Shown here: positions 31,801 through 43,871 of the stretch, piece after piece
How the letters are laid out: the number at the start of each line of letters is the position of its first letter
Numbering within the stretch: position 1 is the first letter of the stretch
Assembly (NCBI RefSeq): GCF_023101765.2
Contig: NC_064224.1
Coordinates: forward strand, 5,412,103 to 5,476,102
Length of the DNA stretch: 64,000 nt
Direction: 5' to 3'
From: Spodoptera frugiperda
Taxonomy: Eukaryota > Arthropoda > Insecta > Lepidoptera > Noctuidae
Notes under the pieces: generated by a model
Database searches by the model: none
Seen by the model: only the letters and a program-made list of their open reading frames with translations
Told to the model about the DNA's origin: nothing
Program-made: the position numbers and the translations under genes

Positions 31801-32818
31801 GGGCAACTCTTAGTGTGATCCCCAAATTGTTGTTTCGGGTCTGGGTGTCTTATGCATATGAAATTGTATATTTGTAAATGCACCCATGATACAGGAGAAA
31901 ATCATAGTGTGAGGATACATAAAAAAAAAACATTTTGTTTGCCTATAAACCAGCTGCCTCATTGCTGGTCTCATCTAGTTATTTCAAAGATTGCCTTGTA
32001 AAAGTGTTATAACCAACTTGCAAAAATAATTTATCATTTATAACATGGACTACAAAGTTTGGATCAAAAGCCCCTCAGAGTGAACACTATTTAGAAAAAA
32101 AGAATTGCAGTAAATTGTTACAAAAAATATTTCTAAGTTTGGAATTCCACTGCTGTGCAGCATCAAGAAGCTCAAAGCCCAACTCGTTAAATGGATTGAA
32201 CAAGTATTAACACTTTGCTTGCATGAGGCCATGGTACATTAGTTCAAGCACAACTTGTTGATGATGAGTGCATTCAAAACAACCAGTATATGCAAATAAT
32301 AATTATATTAAAAGTGTACATTGGGACACTCACCTGCCATACTCATTAGGAACAATGAAACCTTGCGGGCCGGGCCTGCCTGAATCTCCAGCCCAGAAGA
32401 ATGTGTCGTCCCCGGTGCCATCATAGTTGAAATTTACCAGAAGGATAGTGAAGTCATCAACAGCATAGACTTCACCGGACACCTGCAACAGTAGGCACCA
32501 GTTACACACGGAGGTACTGCCAGCTGCGCCCAGTCGGTACACTTGATTCTTTCATTCATGTAAAGACTTGCAAGTGTATAGTAAATATTGAACAAATGCG
32601 AACCTGCTGTGAGCTACATACGGACCTGATGGTGGTAGGAGTTGAGTTTCCCGATGAACTTGCCACGGTACGGCCCGTCCTCGTCCTGCGACACACAGTC
32701 TGCAACAATACAGCATTGTCGATAGAAAGTTTCACACATTCACAATTTAAACACTTTACAAACTTAACACTTTACCTTTCGTGACTGCTATAAGAAGCAG
32801 GAGACATAATTTAATCAT
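28899..32818 (-). CDS. Skeletor: Skeletor: DM13-DM13-DOMON protein, 9 exons
   Basis: Sense-order exons: 32818-32776, 32699-32626, 32482-32334, 31262-31026, 30951-30844, 30777-30037, 29763-29556, 29447-29282 and 29215-28899. All have gt/ag ends and matching phases, giving 680 residues. A signal peptide (MIKLCLLLLIAV) is followed by a first DM13 domain (residues about 30-140: VYAVDDFTILLVNFNYDGTG, DTFFWAGDSGRPGPQGFIVP, IKWLAVYDI) and a second (about 145-250: PELRYDGSGEEVYFWVGVGP, VSWLALWD). The DOMON domain starts at about 273 (CRQLHRDLQVSWEVFG, YAAFGISG, VVWALGRLD). A cupredoxin-like end (LAWYVNGQL, YGGNDPHSATEYHPL, YYQSFTHAGMGGRIYVVD) and a leucine-rich, GPI-signal-like tail follow. Drosophila Skeletor was described as a spindle-matrix protein; the domains suit a secreted or anchored extracellular protein. 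Exons 4-9 are GC-rich. Confidence 0.92.
31738..31930 (+). mobile_element. tRNA-derived SINE in skeletor intron 3
   Basis: The blocks gcaactggctgccatgcaac, ggtttgattaccgcat and cccaaattgttgtttcgggt, then ggagaaaatcatagtgt and an A-run, match the SINE at 62599 and 63800 in the same order. It is antisense to skeletor. Confidence 0.75.
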
Positions 32819-33683
32819 CTTACGCTCACTTCATTTACTTAAACTAAATTTAAAACTTTTACACTTAACTAAAAAACTTTAGTCACAACATTTGAAGTAT
32901 ATTCGCATACTTTAACTTCCGGCAAGTCAACTTGACAAATCACTGCCTCGGTTCTGTTCTCACATATCCAAGACGTTGTTCAAGGACAGCGTTCTATTGG
33001 CGGCGCGTAGCCTCAGCCAGTCTTAACCAATCGGAACGTTTTTTGACGAACTTTCACTTTTCGTTCTCGTTACATTGACTTGGTGACGTGCTACCAGCAT
33101 TGAACAAAGTTTAGTGTTGTTAATATTTAAAATATTTAGTTGCCCAAAATGAAGAAAGTAAATGAGAAGTAGGAATCGATGCACTATACATGTATAGCTA
33201 TTTAGCGCCATTCATATTTTCTTGTAGGTATTCGATAAATATGGGGGAGGTACTCGGTAGTTAGCTTCTTGAATTAGAGAATTGATTTTATTTGCTGCTT
33301 TATTCATTTCAGCGATTAAGGACATGTTGTAGTCAAAGCATAAGAATGAAATATTAAAATATATTGAATTACAATATGTTGGTATGTTATGGCACGCCGC
33401 GGCTGCTGCTGCTGCATCGTTCTACAGTTCACTATTTCTGTGTGTTGCTATTAGTTTGACGGTAGGCGCACTTACCAGAATGATAAAAAATGTAGGTATT
33501 CATAGTTCCGTTTGTAAGATAATGGTAAATATAAAAACTATAAAATTAGAAAAGTATAGGAATGAGGGTTTGCGACGCCTGCCTCTGTCATTCATCCTAA
33601 TTATCTAAGTAGATATGTATAAAATATGTTTAAAAATGATTAGTTGCGATATTTCAAAACACTAAATGTGTTTTTTTACGATA

Positions 33684-33724
33684 GGCCGGCAAACGAGTAT
33701 ACGTATCACCTGATGGTAAGCAAT
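33684..33724 (+). repeat. Lepidopteran LINE tail fragment
   Basis: ggccggcaaacgagtatacg followed by tatcacctgatggtaagcaat is a widespread lepidopteran repeat block. Copies in the other orientation lie at 53366-53445 and 58408-58505. Confidence 0.55.
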
Positions 33725-34479
33725 CAAACTCAAACTCAAATTCTTTATTTGCATGTTAAGGTATTACAAGTCTTAAATAAAATATTAGTTATGTACAGCT
33801 TAACGGCCTTTTCCAGGCTTTGCAAATTTGAGGGCTAGCACTGACTTATCATAAATTACATTTGCTTAATCTAGAACTTGTCATAATTTATAGTACGTAT
33901 AAAGGTTGGCAGATAATTTGGCAAGATTTTGTTATCATTTTTTTCAAGAAAATTATTAACTAAAAATACGGGGACGCGGACGTTCAATAGTCAACGCAAC
34001 GTCGCCGCGTGTGCGCACGATGCTTGTGAGGATCAATCCCTGTGCGATTGGCGGAATTTATCTACTTTTTAATTAAAAAAAAATGCCAAGTTACGTGCCG
34101 AAGACTATAGTATGTAATTCTTATAGTAGTATGTAGGTATGCAAACATTAACAAAATAAAATAAAGAAAACATTTCATCCCGTAAATCAAATCATCTTTA
34201 TTGTGGACTATAGGTATGTATCATAACATAAATACAGGTCTTAAATCATTAAAATAAGTTCAGCTATGTCCCGCCGTTGAGGCACACAATAATATAATAC
34301 AAATCAGAATTTAAAATACAATTACTTAGTCATATTAGTCTCGATACATTATTATAATATTCCAAATTATAGATATACACAACTTCAATTGCAAGTCATA
34401 TAAGTCGTAATCGTAGTTAATTATTATAACATCTGAAATCAGAAGTTTATTTGTTAAACATAGGTATGTACATACATCT

Positions 34480-34682
34480 ATCTATACTAATACTAATATT
34501 ATAAAGCTGAAGAGTTTGTTTGTTTGTTTGAACGCGGTAATCTCCGGAACTACTGGGCCGATTTGAATAATTCTTTGTGTTGGGTAGTGCATGTATCGAG
34601 GTAGGTTTATACGCTATAAAACATCACGCTATGACCGATAGAAGCCAAGCAGAGCGGGTGAAACCGCGCGGAAGTAGCTAGT
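34480..34682 (+). mobile_element. Lep1-like non-autonomous Helitron
   Basis: It starts atctatactaatactaatat, continues with gtttgtttgtttgaacgcgg, ctccggaactactgggccg and atttgaataattctttg, and ends gcgggtgaaaccgcgcgg then aagtagctagt. This head-to-tail order is that of the Lep1-type Helitron-like repeats known from Lepidoptera. There is no coding capacity and no target duplication, as expected for Helitrons. Confidence 0.65.
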
Positions 34683-34744
34683 ACATAATAAAGTTCTTAC
34701 AGATTAAAAGAAGAGAAACTACATGATAGATAACTTACTGACCA

Positions 34745-34835
34745 ACAAACCATCCCGTTCCTACTCCTGCTTTTTGAGCCGAACCCTGGTAACACGCTAG
34801 GCAGTCCGCAGCTCCGGATCATAAAATTTAGGTAG
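34745..34835 (-). repeat. SINE-like dispersed repeat, copy 4 (partial)
   Basis: The blocks cgttcctactcctgctttt, gagccgaaccctggtaacac and gctaggcagtccgcagctcc match 60602-60678 and the complement of 1845-1915. Confidence 0.6.
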
Positions 34836-35526
34836 GTGGTACACCCTACCAACATATAATTTGGTCGACGGTTTTTTTAAGTCTTACATGTAATTGACTT
34901 AGTTATGACAAAACGTTGGTTTGGAGTGGCGGTCAGTGGGTCATGTTAGGGACACGGGCGCTTGAAAGTCATTGGGGATTCGGGAGATTATAACTTTGGT
35001 TTACATTCTGACAGTGACTATGATACTTCTGAAGTATTATTTGTATGTGTTTTGTACCGTCTATAAAATTTTATTTTTCCTTAAGTGCATTTGGTCAAAC
35101 CAAGCTGCTAGATTTAAGAAATCCGGACAAAGCGCAACAAATTGCAACAATCGTTAACATTGACGTTGTTCGTACCTACTATGTGCAACCTACCTCTGTA
35201 AGGAAATATTGTTGAGTTTGTTCAATACAAAATATAACGTACACATCCTGCTACTTTCGAGGGTGATCTGATCCTTAGTTCCTTATCCTAGAAATATGTA
35301 TTAGGTACTTTTATGCGTTGTGTTAGTTTGTGTTTCAGCCCGCAGTGCCAGCAGGCTGCAGCGGCCGCGGCGCGGTGCAGCGGCGGCTTGCTCAATGCGC
35401 GCCAAACAAAAGTGGAGGCAGAGCGCGCGCGCGCCCAGTAACCACACGGCAGTCGCGAGGCACGCACGCGACCTCCGCATCCCGCGCACTCTCTACTCGT
35501 GTCGTGTCTACCAGTGTGTCGCCGCG

Positions 35527-38500
35527 ATGACTCCCGCGGCGGCCATCGCGCTGCTCCTCATCGGTGAGTACTCCTCACCCCAAACGCTAATCTTTCTATA
35601 ATTATGTATTACTTTCATCATAATTAGGATGTACGTATTGTATGGCTGCATCAGCCTAATCTGCAGTGGAGACATCACAAGTTGTGGCGCACGAGCGGCT
35701 GCGTGAGAGTAGTGTGTGTGAGCTGGTAGGACAGAGAAGCTGCGAGATGATTCTGACCCACTTCAGATGATATTGCAGTATTTTGTGTAATGTGTACATA
35801 TTTGTAACCATTTACTGTAGAAATAGGCAATAACTGTAGAACGTATCGTGTGTGACCAACACAGGCAGGGTGTCGGGAGCCGGCGTCGGAGTCCCAGGGC
35901 CAAGTATTGCTGGTGTAAGGGAGTGGCACAGCCCGGGCTGGAGCCAGCTCACGGAGCGTACACCAACTCATTACGGAGGCAGTGGCTGCGACATCACCCT
36001 CCGGGAGTTTGGTACAGCAGTACAGCATCCCGTGCCTCCGATGAGTCCACTGCGTGTTCATGTAGAGTTGGGCTGCGGACACCATCACTAGCGAGTGTAC
36101 ACTTATGGGGAACCTTTCACTTGTCGAGCTGTAAAAGTTGTTTTTCTTAGTAGAGGAGATAATCGTGGGCCTCCAAATAACTTTCTACGCATATGTAGTG
36201 CGTTAACGCGGCTTCCGTGATTACCTGCGTGACCCGAACGAACCGGCTCGCGTTCCCATCCGATGTCGTTACACTCACACACTTGTGATGAATGGATACA
36301 AATGGAACCATTGTCAGCTGAGGCTGGTTTATTGATGATAGAAGGCAACAGTCGCTAGTGGTCGTGTTGTGGAGACGATGTCGGCGGTGTCAGGCAGGGT
36401 GTGTATGTATGTGTACCTACACTTGTCTGTCAGTAGGTAGGAGCGCTCTCATTAGCATCGTGTGACATTTGTGCGGCGCCGGCGCCGGCGCCTGCTGGCC
36501 GCCGCCGCCACGTTAGCGAACTATTATTATTCGTCATTATGCATTTCTTGGATACGTTACTTATTTAAAGGTGTATTGCTTACGTTGCGCAACCAGTAGC
36601 GCCTGGTGCACAGGAAGCTGCTTTCATAATTCTGTGGCCTTCTCGAGTGGAGCGCGGGTATGGGAGCCAGCCTTATGTAGTACAGTATGCACATCGTCTG
36701 TCGCGGCTGGGTCTGCTGGTCACTGCTGGTCACTGCTGGCCACTGCTGGTCACTGCTGGTCACTGCTGGCCACTGTAGGGGACTGTAGGGAAGGGTCGAC
36801 AGAAGCGAGTGTAAACATTGGACAAGGTTATGTGTATATCTGATGTTTGGGCGCGACGCTACAGTCTGCAGGCGGACGGTGCGTTACGTCGTGTGTGTGT
36901 TGTCTACAACTTGTTGCATGTCTAACGTCCAATTCCAACAACCTATCTATCGGTAGATTTGCTTACTAGAGATAGTTTTTTGACATAAGCTCCATACAAA
37001 ATGTGTCAAAATTCTACCTCTGGTAGGCTAATCTACCGATAGGTAGGTTATTGGAATTGGCCGTAGGTGTGTGTGTGTTGGGTTCAGCGAGTCTAGTTTC
37101 CAAATAATGTGTGCAAGCTACATCACTACAGTGGTGTGGGGTCGAGTCAGGTTTGTGAACGTTTGAACCTTGACATTTGCCGACGCCGGCGCCCGCGCCG
37201 GCCGCCGCGCTGTGTACATACTGCGGGCTGCAGATCTATGTCACGACCGAGGCGCGACCGCTTCACGTCGGTTTGTTTGTGTAGTTACACCTCATTACTA
37301 AGTGTATCTCCTGACGCCTCTCGAGATCCACATTCGTCAGAATCATGCGACTCACCTTGCGAACGAAATATTAGTTCGTAGTGAGCTACCGCCTGACATT
37401 TGTGGTCCTTAGACGAAATGTAAATATTTATTTACATACAATCAATGAAAAGGTTTCTCCTGATCGATTTGAATACAACATTCAAATTATGCATGTCAAC
37501 AATACATGTCGTATTGTCTCGCGCGCGCTGTCAATACGATAATGTCTGCTTCCCTGGTACTGTGACGGTGTACAGAACCCGCTCCAGCGATGGGTAGTGA
37601 GGACAGAGGTCACGTGACGTGCGAGCAGCCGCGGACTCGACCTTAACCCGGAGTGTCGGCCGCCGCCACACAGCGCCGACCAGCAGGCGCACCGACCGGA
37701 CAGTGCGCGCTGTGTGCCCGGGGGAGCGTGGTACTACACCACTGTCGGTGGTTTAGCGAATGTTCCCCGGCTGCAGCGAGTTAGTGGCTCGGAGCCGAGC
37801 AGCCCGCGCGAGGTGTCGTGGCTCTCGTCGAGTGAGACTTGTGCTCGGCGGCGGCGCACCGTTACCGTGCGAGCACGCGTGCCGTGTAGTCGGAGCGCAT
37901 TCCTCGCAGTCAGTGGGTCAGGTGCCAACGGTACCCGCACCGGTCGCCGCCCCTCCCTCCGCCGCCCCCTCGCACCCCTTCTCCTGCGAGCACGCTACGC
38001 TACACAAGTGGCCCAGCCTCGCAGGGGCTTGCTCTAGATGGGCACACTCGTGGCGCCGCGCGACTCCTCGCTGCTCGGAACGAACACAGTATGAACGGGC
38101 CGACCTAATCTCTAATGTACTTCCTTATGCTGGATATTGTTGGTCCCGAATAGAACAAGAGACATAGAGCTTGAGCTTGTTCTATCGGTATATAGTCGCA
38201 TGGGCGATGTCCCTCGCTGGTAGGCAAGTATTGAGGGTACGAGGAGTCGGCGCAGTACATGTCGCGGGAACCTCGTCGCCTCGCGTCACTTCTGCAGCAT
38301 GTGTGTGTTACTGCAGTGTGTGACATAACGCGCGGCTCCCACGGACCAGTTTCCACGCACCATTACATGCTCCATGTATTATGTTCTATTACTGAACCGA
38401 CAGTTATCCACGCAGACATCACAGCGAACTTTTCTTATCAATTTCGTTGTAAATCGGTTCATTAGTCTAGTAATTCACACTTGTCATTGTTGCTCGCTGC

Positions 38501-40328
38501 GTGGAGGACACCGCGGGGTACCGGTGCGTGCGCTGGAGATAAGGTGTAAGGGCGCAGTTGAGCGGCGTGACGTCACGCGGCGTGTGTGCCCCTTGCCCTC
38601 CAGGGGGCGCCACACATGATGCTCTTACGTCATTATTGTCGCCACATTGTCTATTGTGCCGCGTTTACATTTGGCTGTAGGGACAATCGCGTGCCAATTG
38701 TGTTAGTTATTGTTATTGTTATGAAACAACGCGGAATATGTAGCACTCACCAAACACTACATTCCTGGAGTTACATACATCAGCGGGCCGCCAGGGCCGG
38801 GCCGCGCTGTGTGCTTGTAGTAATGTGGCCATGTAATGCATGAATGTGTTGGAGTGATTCTGTCGCCTGCTCGCGGATGAGGCTGTCGATGATTGATGTC
38901 GGAGGAAGTGAAAGTATCGCGCGACTGAATGCGTCGCAGCCTCAGCGCAGTGACTCGATGACGTGGCGCGTGTAGCGGGTACACCGCACACTGCCACACT
39001 GTCAGCACTGCAAGTACAACAAGAACTCGAGCCCGCACACTCCCAACCACGTCTCTTGTGATACTGCTTACACCAGCTGCGCACTGTCGTGATGCTGCTT
39101 ACATTCACTTCATTTTGCTATACTACTATTGACACAAAGCGTGCGACCCGACTCCTGGTGAGAGGTCACACGTGCCTTGCAGATTGTGTAGGTAACAGTC
39201 TAATAATGTCTCCGTTTCCAGCTTCCGGAAAATTATGTTTGAATACCCATACCACGTTATGTATTCGACGAATAAGCAGCAAAATCAATTTCAATCAAAA
39301 TCAAAGACAATTTACAACTGTGTTGCGGGTCGTAAACTTAACGTACGGTGCAGTATTCACACAAAAACTCTTACGCAAGTTAGGAATTCTTACACTGCAA
39401 TCAGCCCGCGCGTTGATGTCTTTTGTATGAGCAGACGCTGTTACCTGTATGTTTTTGCCACTTTGATTTCATTCTGATACCAGTTTCATTTGTTGTGCTA
39501 ATGTTTTAAAGAACTCTGATTAAAGAGCTCTGGATGAATTGTTCGGATCGATAATGATTTAATCGAATAAAATTATTATTGTTTTACTTAACTATCGTTA
39601 CGCCGAAATATAATAAGTTAGTAAAATAATGATGCTGGATTATTTGTTTTAGAAATGTATATATAAGAGACCGCGAGCTTCACTCGGATTGCTCGTAAAT
39701 CTCTTCAGTTCAACATACTCCGCGCAAAAATGCGTGGAAAGTGAGAGGAGTCCCTCCCTCCCTCGGGCCGCGCCCCGCACTCCTCCCGCTCCTCCCCGGT
39801 AGCGAAAGTGATATGAGCGCGGTGACAGCTGCAGTAACCGAGCGATTCTATCGAACATGTAGCGCGCAACATGTAGCGCGCAACATGTTGCAAACAACAT
39901 TCGCTAACATGTTACAGCCACACGCTCGGAGTCGAGGGATGCAAACCGCGCCAGGCACTGCTCCTGGCTGGCGCGACACACGGGGACATGGTGTGCGCTG
40001 GCGCTGACTGGTCCCGGTCCCTGGACTGGTAGCTGCGGGTGTTGGCGTCTCGTAGAACCACACTGTATATTGCCCATAACATGTCTGTCAACTGGTGTGT
40101 GTCTAACATATATGTACATGTACTTATGTTATATATATGCGCTCAGACTAGTAATGACGACGGCGCGCGGCCGCTTTCTACAGAGCTAATGTAAGGCGCA
40201 CGTGTGGTCGGTGCTCGCACTGCAGTCATTACAATTTCTCGTAAACGTGCAGTTTAGTTAAACTACATCATTTGAAGGAAACCGACGTAATGATACACAA
40301 TAACCCGAGCGAGTACACTCGAGAGAGG

Positions 40329-40368
<40 letters not shown>

Positions 40369-43300
40369 GCAGACAGTACAGCACACAGCTGTGGAGGCCC
40401 GAGTGCGCCTCATCCGCTGATCCACTGGCAGACAACACTTTCACTGTCGACGGCGCAGAGCGCGCGTCGCTGACATTTCTTCCAGATTGCAGACGGTAGT
40501 ATGTAAGATATACACGATGTGTCGATGGGAGCACAGCAGAGATGTTGGATCTTCCATCAGCTGCAGTAGTGCGGAGGGCGAGACACGGTCACGTCAGTGT
40601 AATGTCACGTCGTCATGTCAACAGTACGTGGACTGAGCTGCGGAACTGGAGAGGTCAGTGAACTCGTCACTTTCCTCCTCCCGTCGCGGACACTCCTCGT
40701 CCTCAACTGGGAGGGCATCACCCTGCGAGGTGTGAGACTGTTGCTGAAGGGGTCAAACGGAATGGTTCCCCAAGACAGACGTAGTTGTCGCTAGTTGTAG
40801 CCACATTCACGGGATTGAGACTAATCATTCGATTTCCAAAATACTGCTCATGACAGTGTTCTACGTGTATTCACTCGTGGTAGTGAACATAGCCATAATG
40901 GTTTGGTAGGAAAAGTATGAAAGTAGAATAAATTCAATAAAAAACTAATTTGTTGTTTGAGAAATGTGCGCTATGTCTTGACAAGAAAACGTAGCAAAGA
41001 TCTGTGTATAGAGACGTGATTGAGGCATTGCGAGTAATTGATCAAAATTAACCAGAATACACCACTCAAAGAAGTACCAACACTATGATGAATAGAACGC
41101 TGGTGGTAGCTCCGCGGCTGCTGCTGAAGGCTGAAGAGACATATAGATGCGGAGTGCCTTTGATATAGTGCTTGTATGATGAGACGCATGAATTTGATGC
41201 ATTGTTATTTATTAAGTATGTATGCATGTATGTACGGATCGTAGCGAGTGGTGCTAGTTTCTGCGCACAAGTACCCATGCGGTGCAATATGTACATTGGA
41301 CGACATAGATATAATGAAGCCTAGTAGAGTGTAGAGTCACGACTGCCGGCCGTGCAACTGGCACAAGGCGAGCTGTGAACATTTGGCCGCGCGGCGCTCC
41401 TCGCGGCCGAGGGCACGCCGGCCCTCACACTCGCGGCAGTGTAGCACTCACGGACACTGGCTGCAGGCAGCTGCCCACGCGGAGGCTGCGACATGTCTCG
41501 CGTGGTCTGTGTGACGCGCTGGTCGCTGTCGTGCAGAGATGATCGCAATTAGAAAGTGCTGCTAATCTATTATTCCACAGTTCACTTATTCGCACAATGA
41601 CGTTTTTGTGATGTTGACTTTCCACGCCGACGACAGCTGAGTAGTGGCGATGTTGTTGCAGGCGGCGCATGCGCGCAGGTGCAGTACTTCGGCAAGGAGA
41701 TGGGCGCGCTGTCGCAGCTGCAGCACGGCGTGCGCGGCCGCGTGTTCGCGGTGGACGCGCGCACGCTCTACCTCAAGGACTTCCACTACGACGGCGAGGG
41801 CCCCGGTCAGTATACAGGATAAATGGACGACAATGTACCGCACTCCATGAGCTAGCGGACAGTGCAGCTGTCGTCGACGCAGGGCCATATTATATTTACA
41901 TAACATCACGATAGCTTCCCTTACTGAGCGTTCTCAGAGTTGTCGCCCTCTGCGCCATTAGTTCGTTTGTTTCCTGGCTATCCAGGCTGTCGGATGTTCT
42001 AGTTGTTGCTATGTACTTTGTACTGTTTCCAAATAGAAAACTGTATGTTTCGATATAATTGAACGACTATGTTATTCAGGATGTCTAATAATCCGACCGT
42101 AATTCCTAGATTTGATGACTTGCTGAGCTTCGGTAGGTCATAACCAATCAATAAATAACTGCCAGTGAATGCTCTGCACCACTCAAAGGTTTGGCTGGAA
42201 GAGAATGGCCTGGCAGTAAGGCCACCGATGTACATAATGTTGTGCACGCTTCTAGTAAATAAATAAATAAGGACATCGAATTGTTTTCACTCGGGTTACC
42301 ACAAAATGATAAATATTTTTATATGAGTGAAAATAAAAAATAAAGAAACTAAATACGAATTCACAACGCTCTATTGATATTCCTGATTGCTGGTTGTTAT
42401 TTATTTTTTCTTTTTATATTGGGAACGCGGTGTTTTATTAGAATAATATTTTCATGAACCCACGAATGAATGGGCTTCCGCCGGTAACGTATGACCGCTT
42501 CCTTCCTTAGTTTACGTGTGACGTCACTTGTTGACTCCGCACCTTCAGCGCAAACACCATTCAAAACTTATGTCAATCGTTTTGTTTCCATTTCTATTCC
42601 GTTTAGTGAGTAGTTCCCCAATGACCGGAAGCTGTCTTCTTGGTTTTTCCTTTTTCTTAGATAACATTATTTTTCGAAGTCCTGTTGCTAAAGGACATCC
42701 CAAATACTTAACAAATCAAATTACTTCTTCATTTTCTTATTGTTACAAATGATTAAGTAGAAGAATGAATTAGTTCAAGAAAATAAAGAAAAACAGCCGA
42801 CATATAACATGTATCAGCAGTTACCCACGAGTCGCGTTTTCGATAATTTCTCCGTACCTAGAGTGGTGTAAACAGATGTAATTGTGACTGGAATGGAAGC
42901 ACATTCCGAGTGGTGAGACGTGTGCGTGTGTGCAGCGGCGTACTTCTACGTGGGCGCGAGCGGGGCGCCGAGCGCGGGCGTGGCGGGCGCGGTGCGGCTG
43001 CGCGACGAGCGCGGCGGCGCCGGCCCGCTGCGCCGCTACTCCGGCGACAGCATCACGCTCTCGCTGCCCGACGGCAAGACGCTGCGCGACTACCGCTGGT
43101 TCGCCGTCTACTGCGACGAGTATGCGGTCAGTATGCCTCCCGCTGCACTCCTGGCTGCAGAATGCGTCGAGTGTGAACTAGTGTGACTGATGCGTGGTGG
43201 CGTGCAGGTGAACTTCGGCGACGTGAGGATCCCGGCGGACATGGAGTACCCGCGGCCCGCCAAGGTGGCGCCGCTGCGGGGCGTGCACGGCGTGTCGTCC

Positions 43301-43871
43301 GACCCCGTCGTGGTGGTGGACGCGCAGACGCTGCTCGTGCCCAACTTCTCGTACGACGGCGAGGCGCCAGGTACGTAGTCTGGGACTTGTGTGTTTACTA
43401 GACAAGCTCGTTACATACACTTCGGTACCAAATGCCGTGGTCGTGTGCGCATGCGCCGTGTGTGTACGAGTCGTGTGTTGTTGCAGACGCCAAGTTCTGG
43501 GTGGGCCGCGGCGACAAGCCGTCCCCGCAGGGCATCCGCATCCCCGACGAGAACGGCAAGGAGGTGCCGCTGCGCAAGTACGACAAGAAGACCATCGTGC
43601 TCACACTGCCCGGGGTACGATACTGTCATTTGTCATTATTCAAGTTGTAGCAAGTAGCATCAACCAGGATCAATGTACACTCGGTGTGAGTAGTTCCGTG
43701 CAAGAGAAAGTATAATATGGTGATGACGTGCAGGAGCTGACGGTGTTCGACATCGGGCACTTCGCGGTGTGGTGCGAGGCGTTCACGGTGAACTTCGGGC
43801 ACGTGACGCTGCCGCGCGCCGCGCTGGCCAACGTGCCGCCCAGCCTCAAGATGCTCGGCGTCTCGCCGCAG
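35527..43871 (+). CDS. knk: Knickkopf, N-terminal part (signal peptide and two DM13 domains)
   Basis: Six exons: 35527-35563, 41662-41805, 42936-43126, 43208-43370, 43487-43614 and 43734-43871. All donors and acceptors are standard and phases fit, giving 267 residues, open at the end. The signal peptide is MTPAAAIALLLIGGACAQ. The first DM13 spans about residues 30-135 (HGVRGRVFAVDARTLYLKDF, AYFYVGASGAPS, YRWFAVYCDEYAVNFGDVRI). The second spans about 140-250 (GVHGVSSDPVVVVDAQTLLV, DAKFWVGRGDKPSPQGIRIP, FDIGHFAVWCEAFTVNFGHV). It ends VPPSLKMLGVSPQ before a gtacgt donor. This matches Knickkopf much better than Skeletor. Knickkopf organises cuticular chitin and protects it from chitinase in the apical extracellular matrix. 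The DOMON and cupredoxin-like exons expected next are absent up to 64000, so the next intron exceeds 20 kb or the locus is rearranged. Intron 1 is 6.1 kb. Confidence 0.88.
36713..36780. repeat. 10-bp minisatellite in knickkopf intron 1
   Basis: Tandem cactgctgg(t/c) units, exactly in register from 36721 to 36770. The last base follows a T-T-C pattern twice, giving a 30-bp higher-order unit. The tail decays to cactgtaggg. Confidence 0.9.
36925..37064. mobile_element. MITE-like inverted-repeat element
   Basis: About 140 bp with inverted ends of some 35 bp: ccaattccaacaacctatct and cggtagatt at the left are mirrored at the right (37030-37064) with a few mismatches. It has no coding capacity and lies in knickkopf intron 1. 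The target duplication is unclear. Confidence 0.65.
40330..40367. repeat. (CA)n microsatellite
   Basis: Nineteen uninterrupted CA dinucleotides in knickkopf intron 1. Confidence 0.97.
42155..42275 (+). repeat. LINE 3'-tail fragment
   Basis: The block ggtttggctggaagagaatg, followed by gcagtaaggccaccgatgtac and a short (TAAA)n run, is the form of 3' end seen on several lepidopteran LINEs. It lies in knickkopf intron 2. Confidence 0.45.

Larger units (their letters stand above)
32819..35526. other. Divergent intergenic region between skeletor and knickkopf
   Basis: A 2.7-kb gap between two divergently transcribed relatives. It must hold both promoters. It contains a LINE-type tail fragment (33684-33724), a Lep1-like Helitron (34480-34682) and a SINE-like repeat (34745-34835). 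The part from 35330 to 35526 is GC-rich and probably the 5' UTR of knickkopf. No TATA box or other element was assigned. Confidence 0.55.

Noticed and set aside
40330..40367. CA repeat as a regulatory element
   Set aside because: An ordinary microsatellite in an intron. Nothing around it suggests function.
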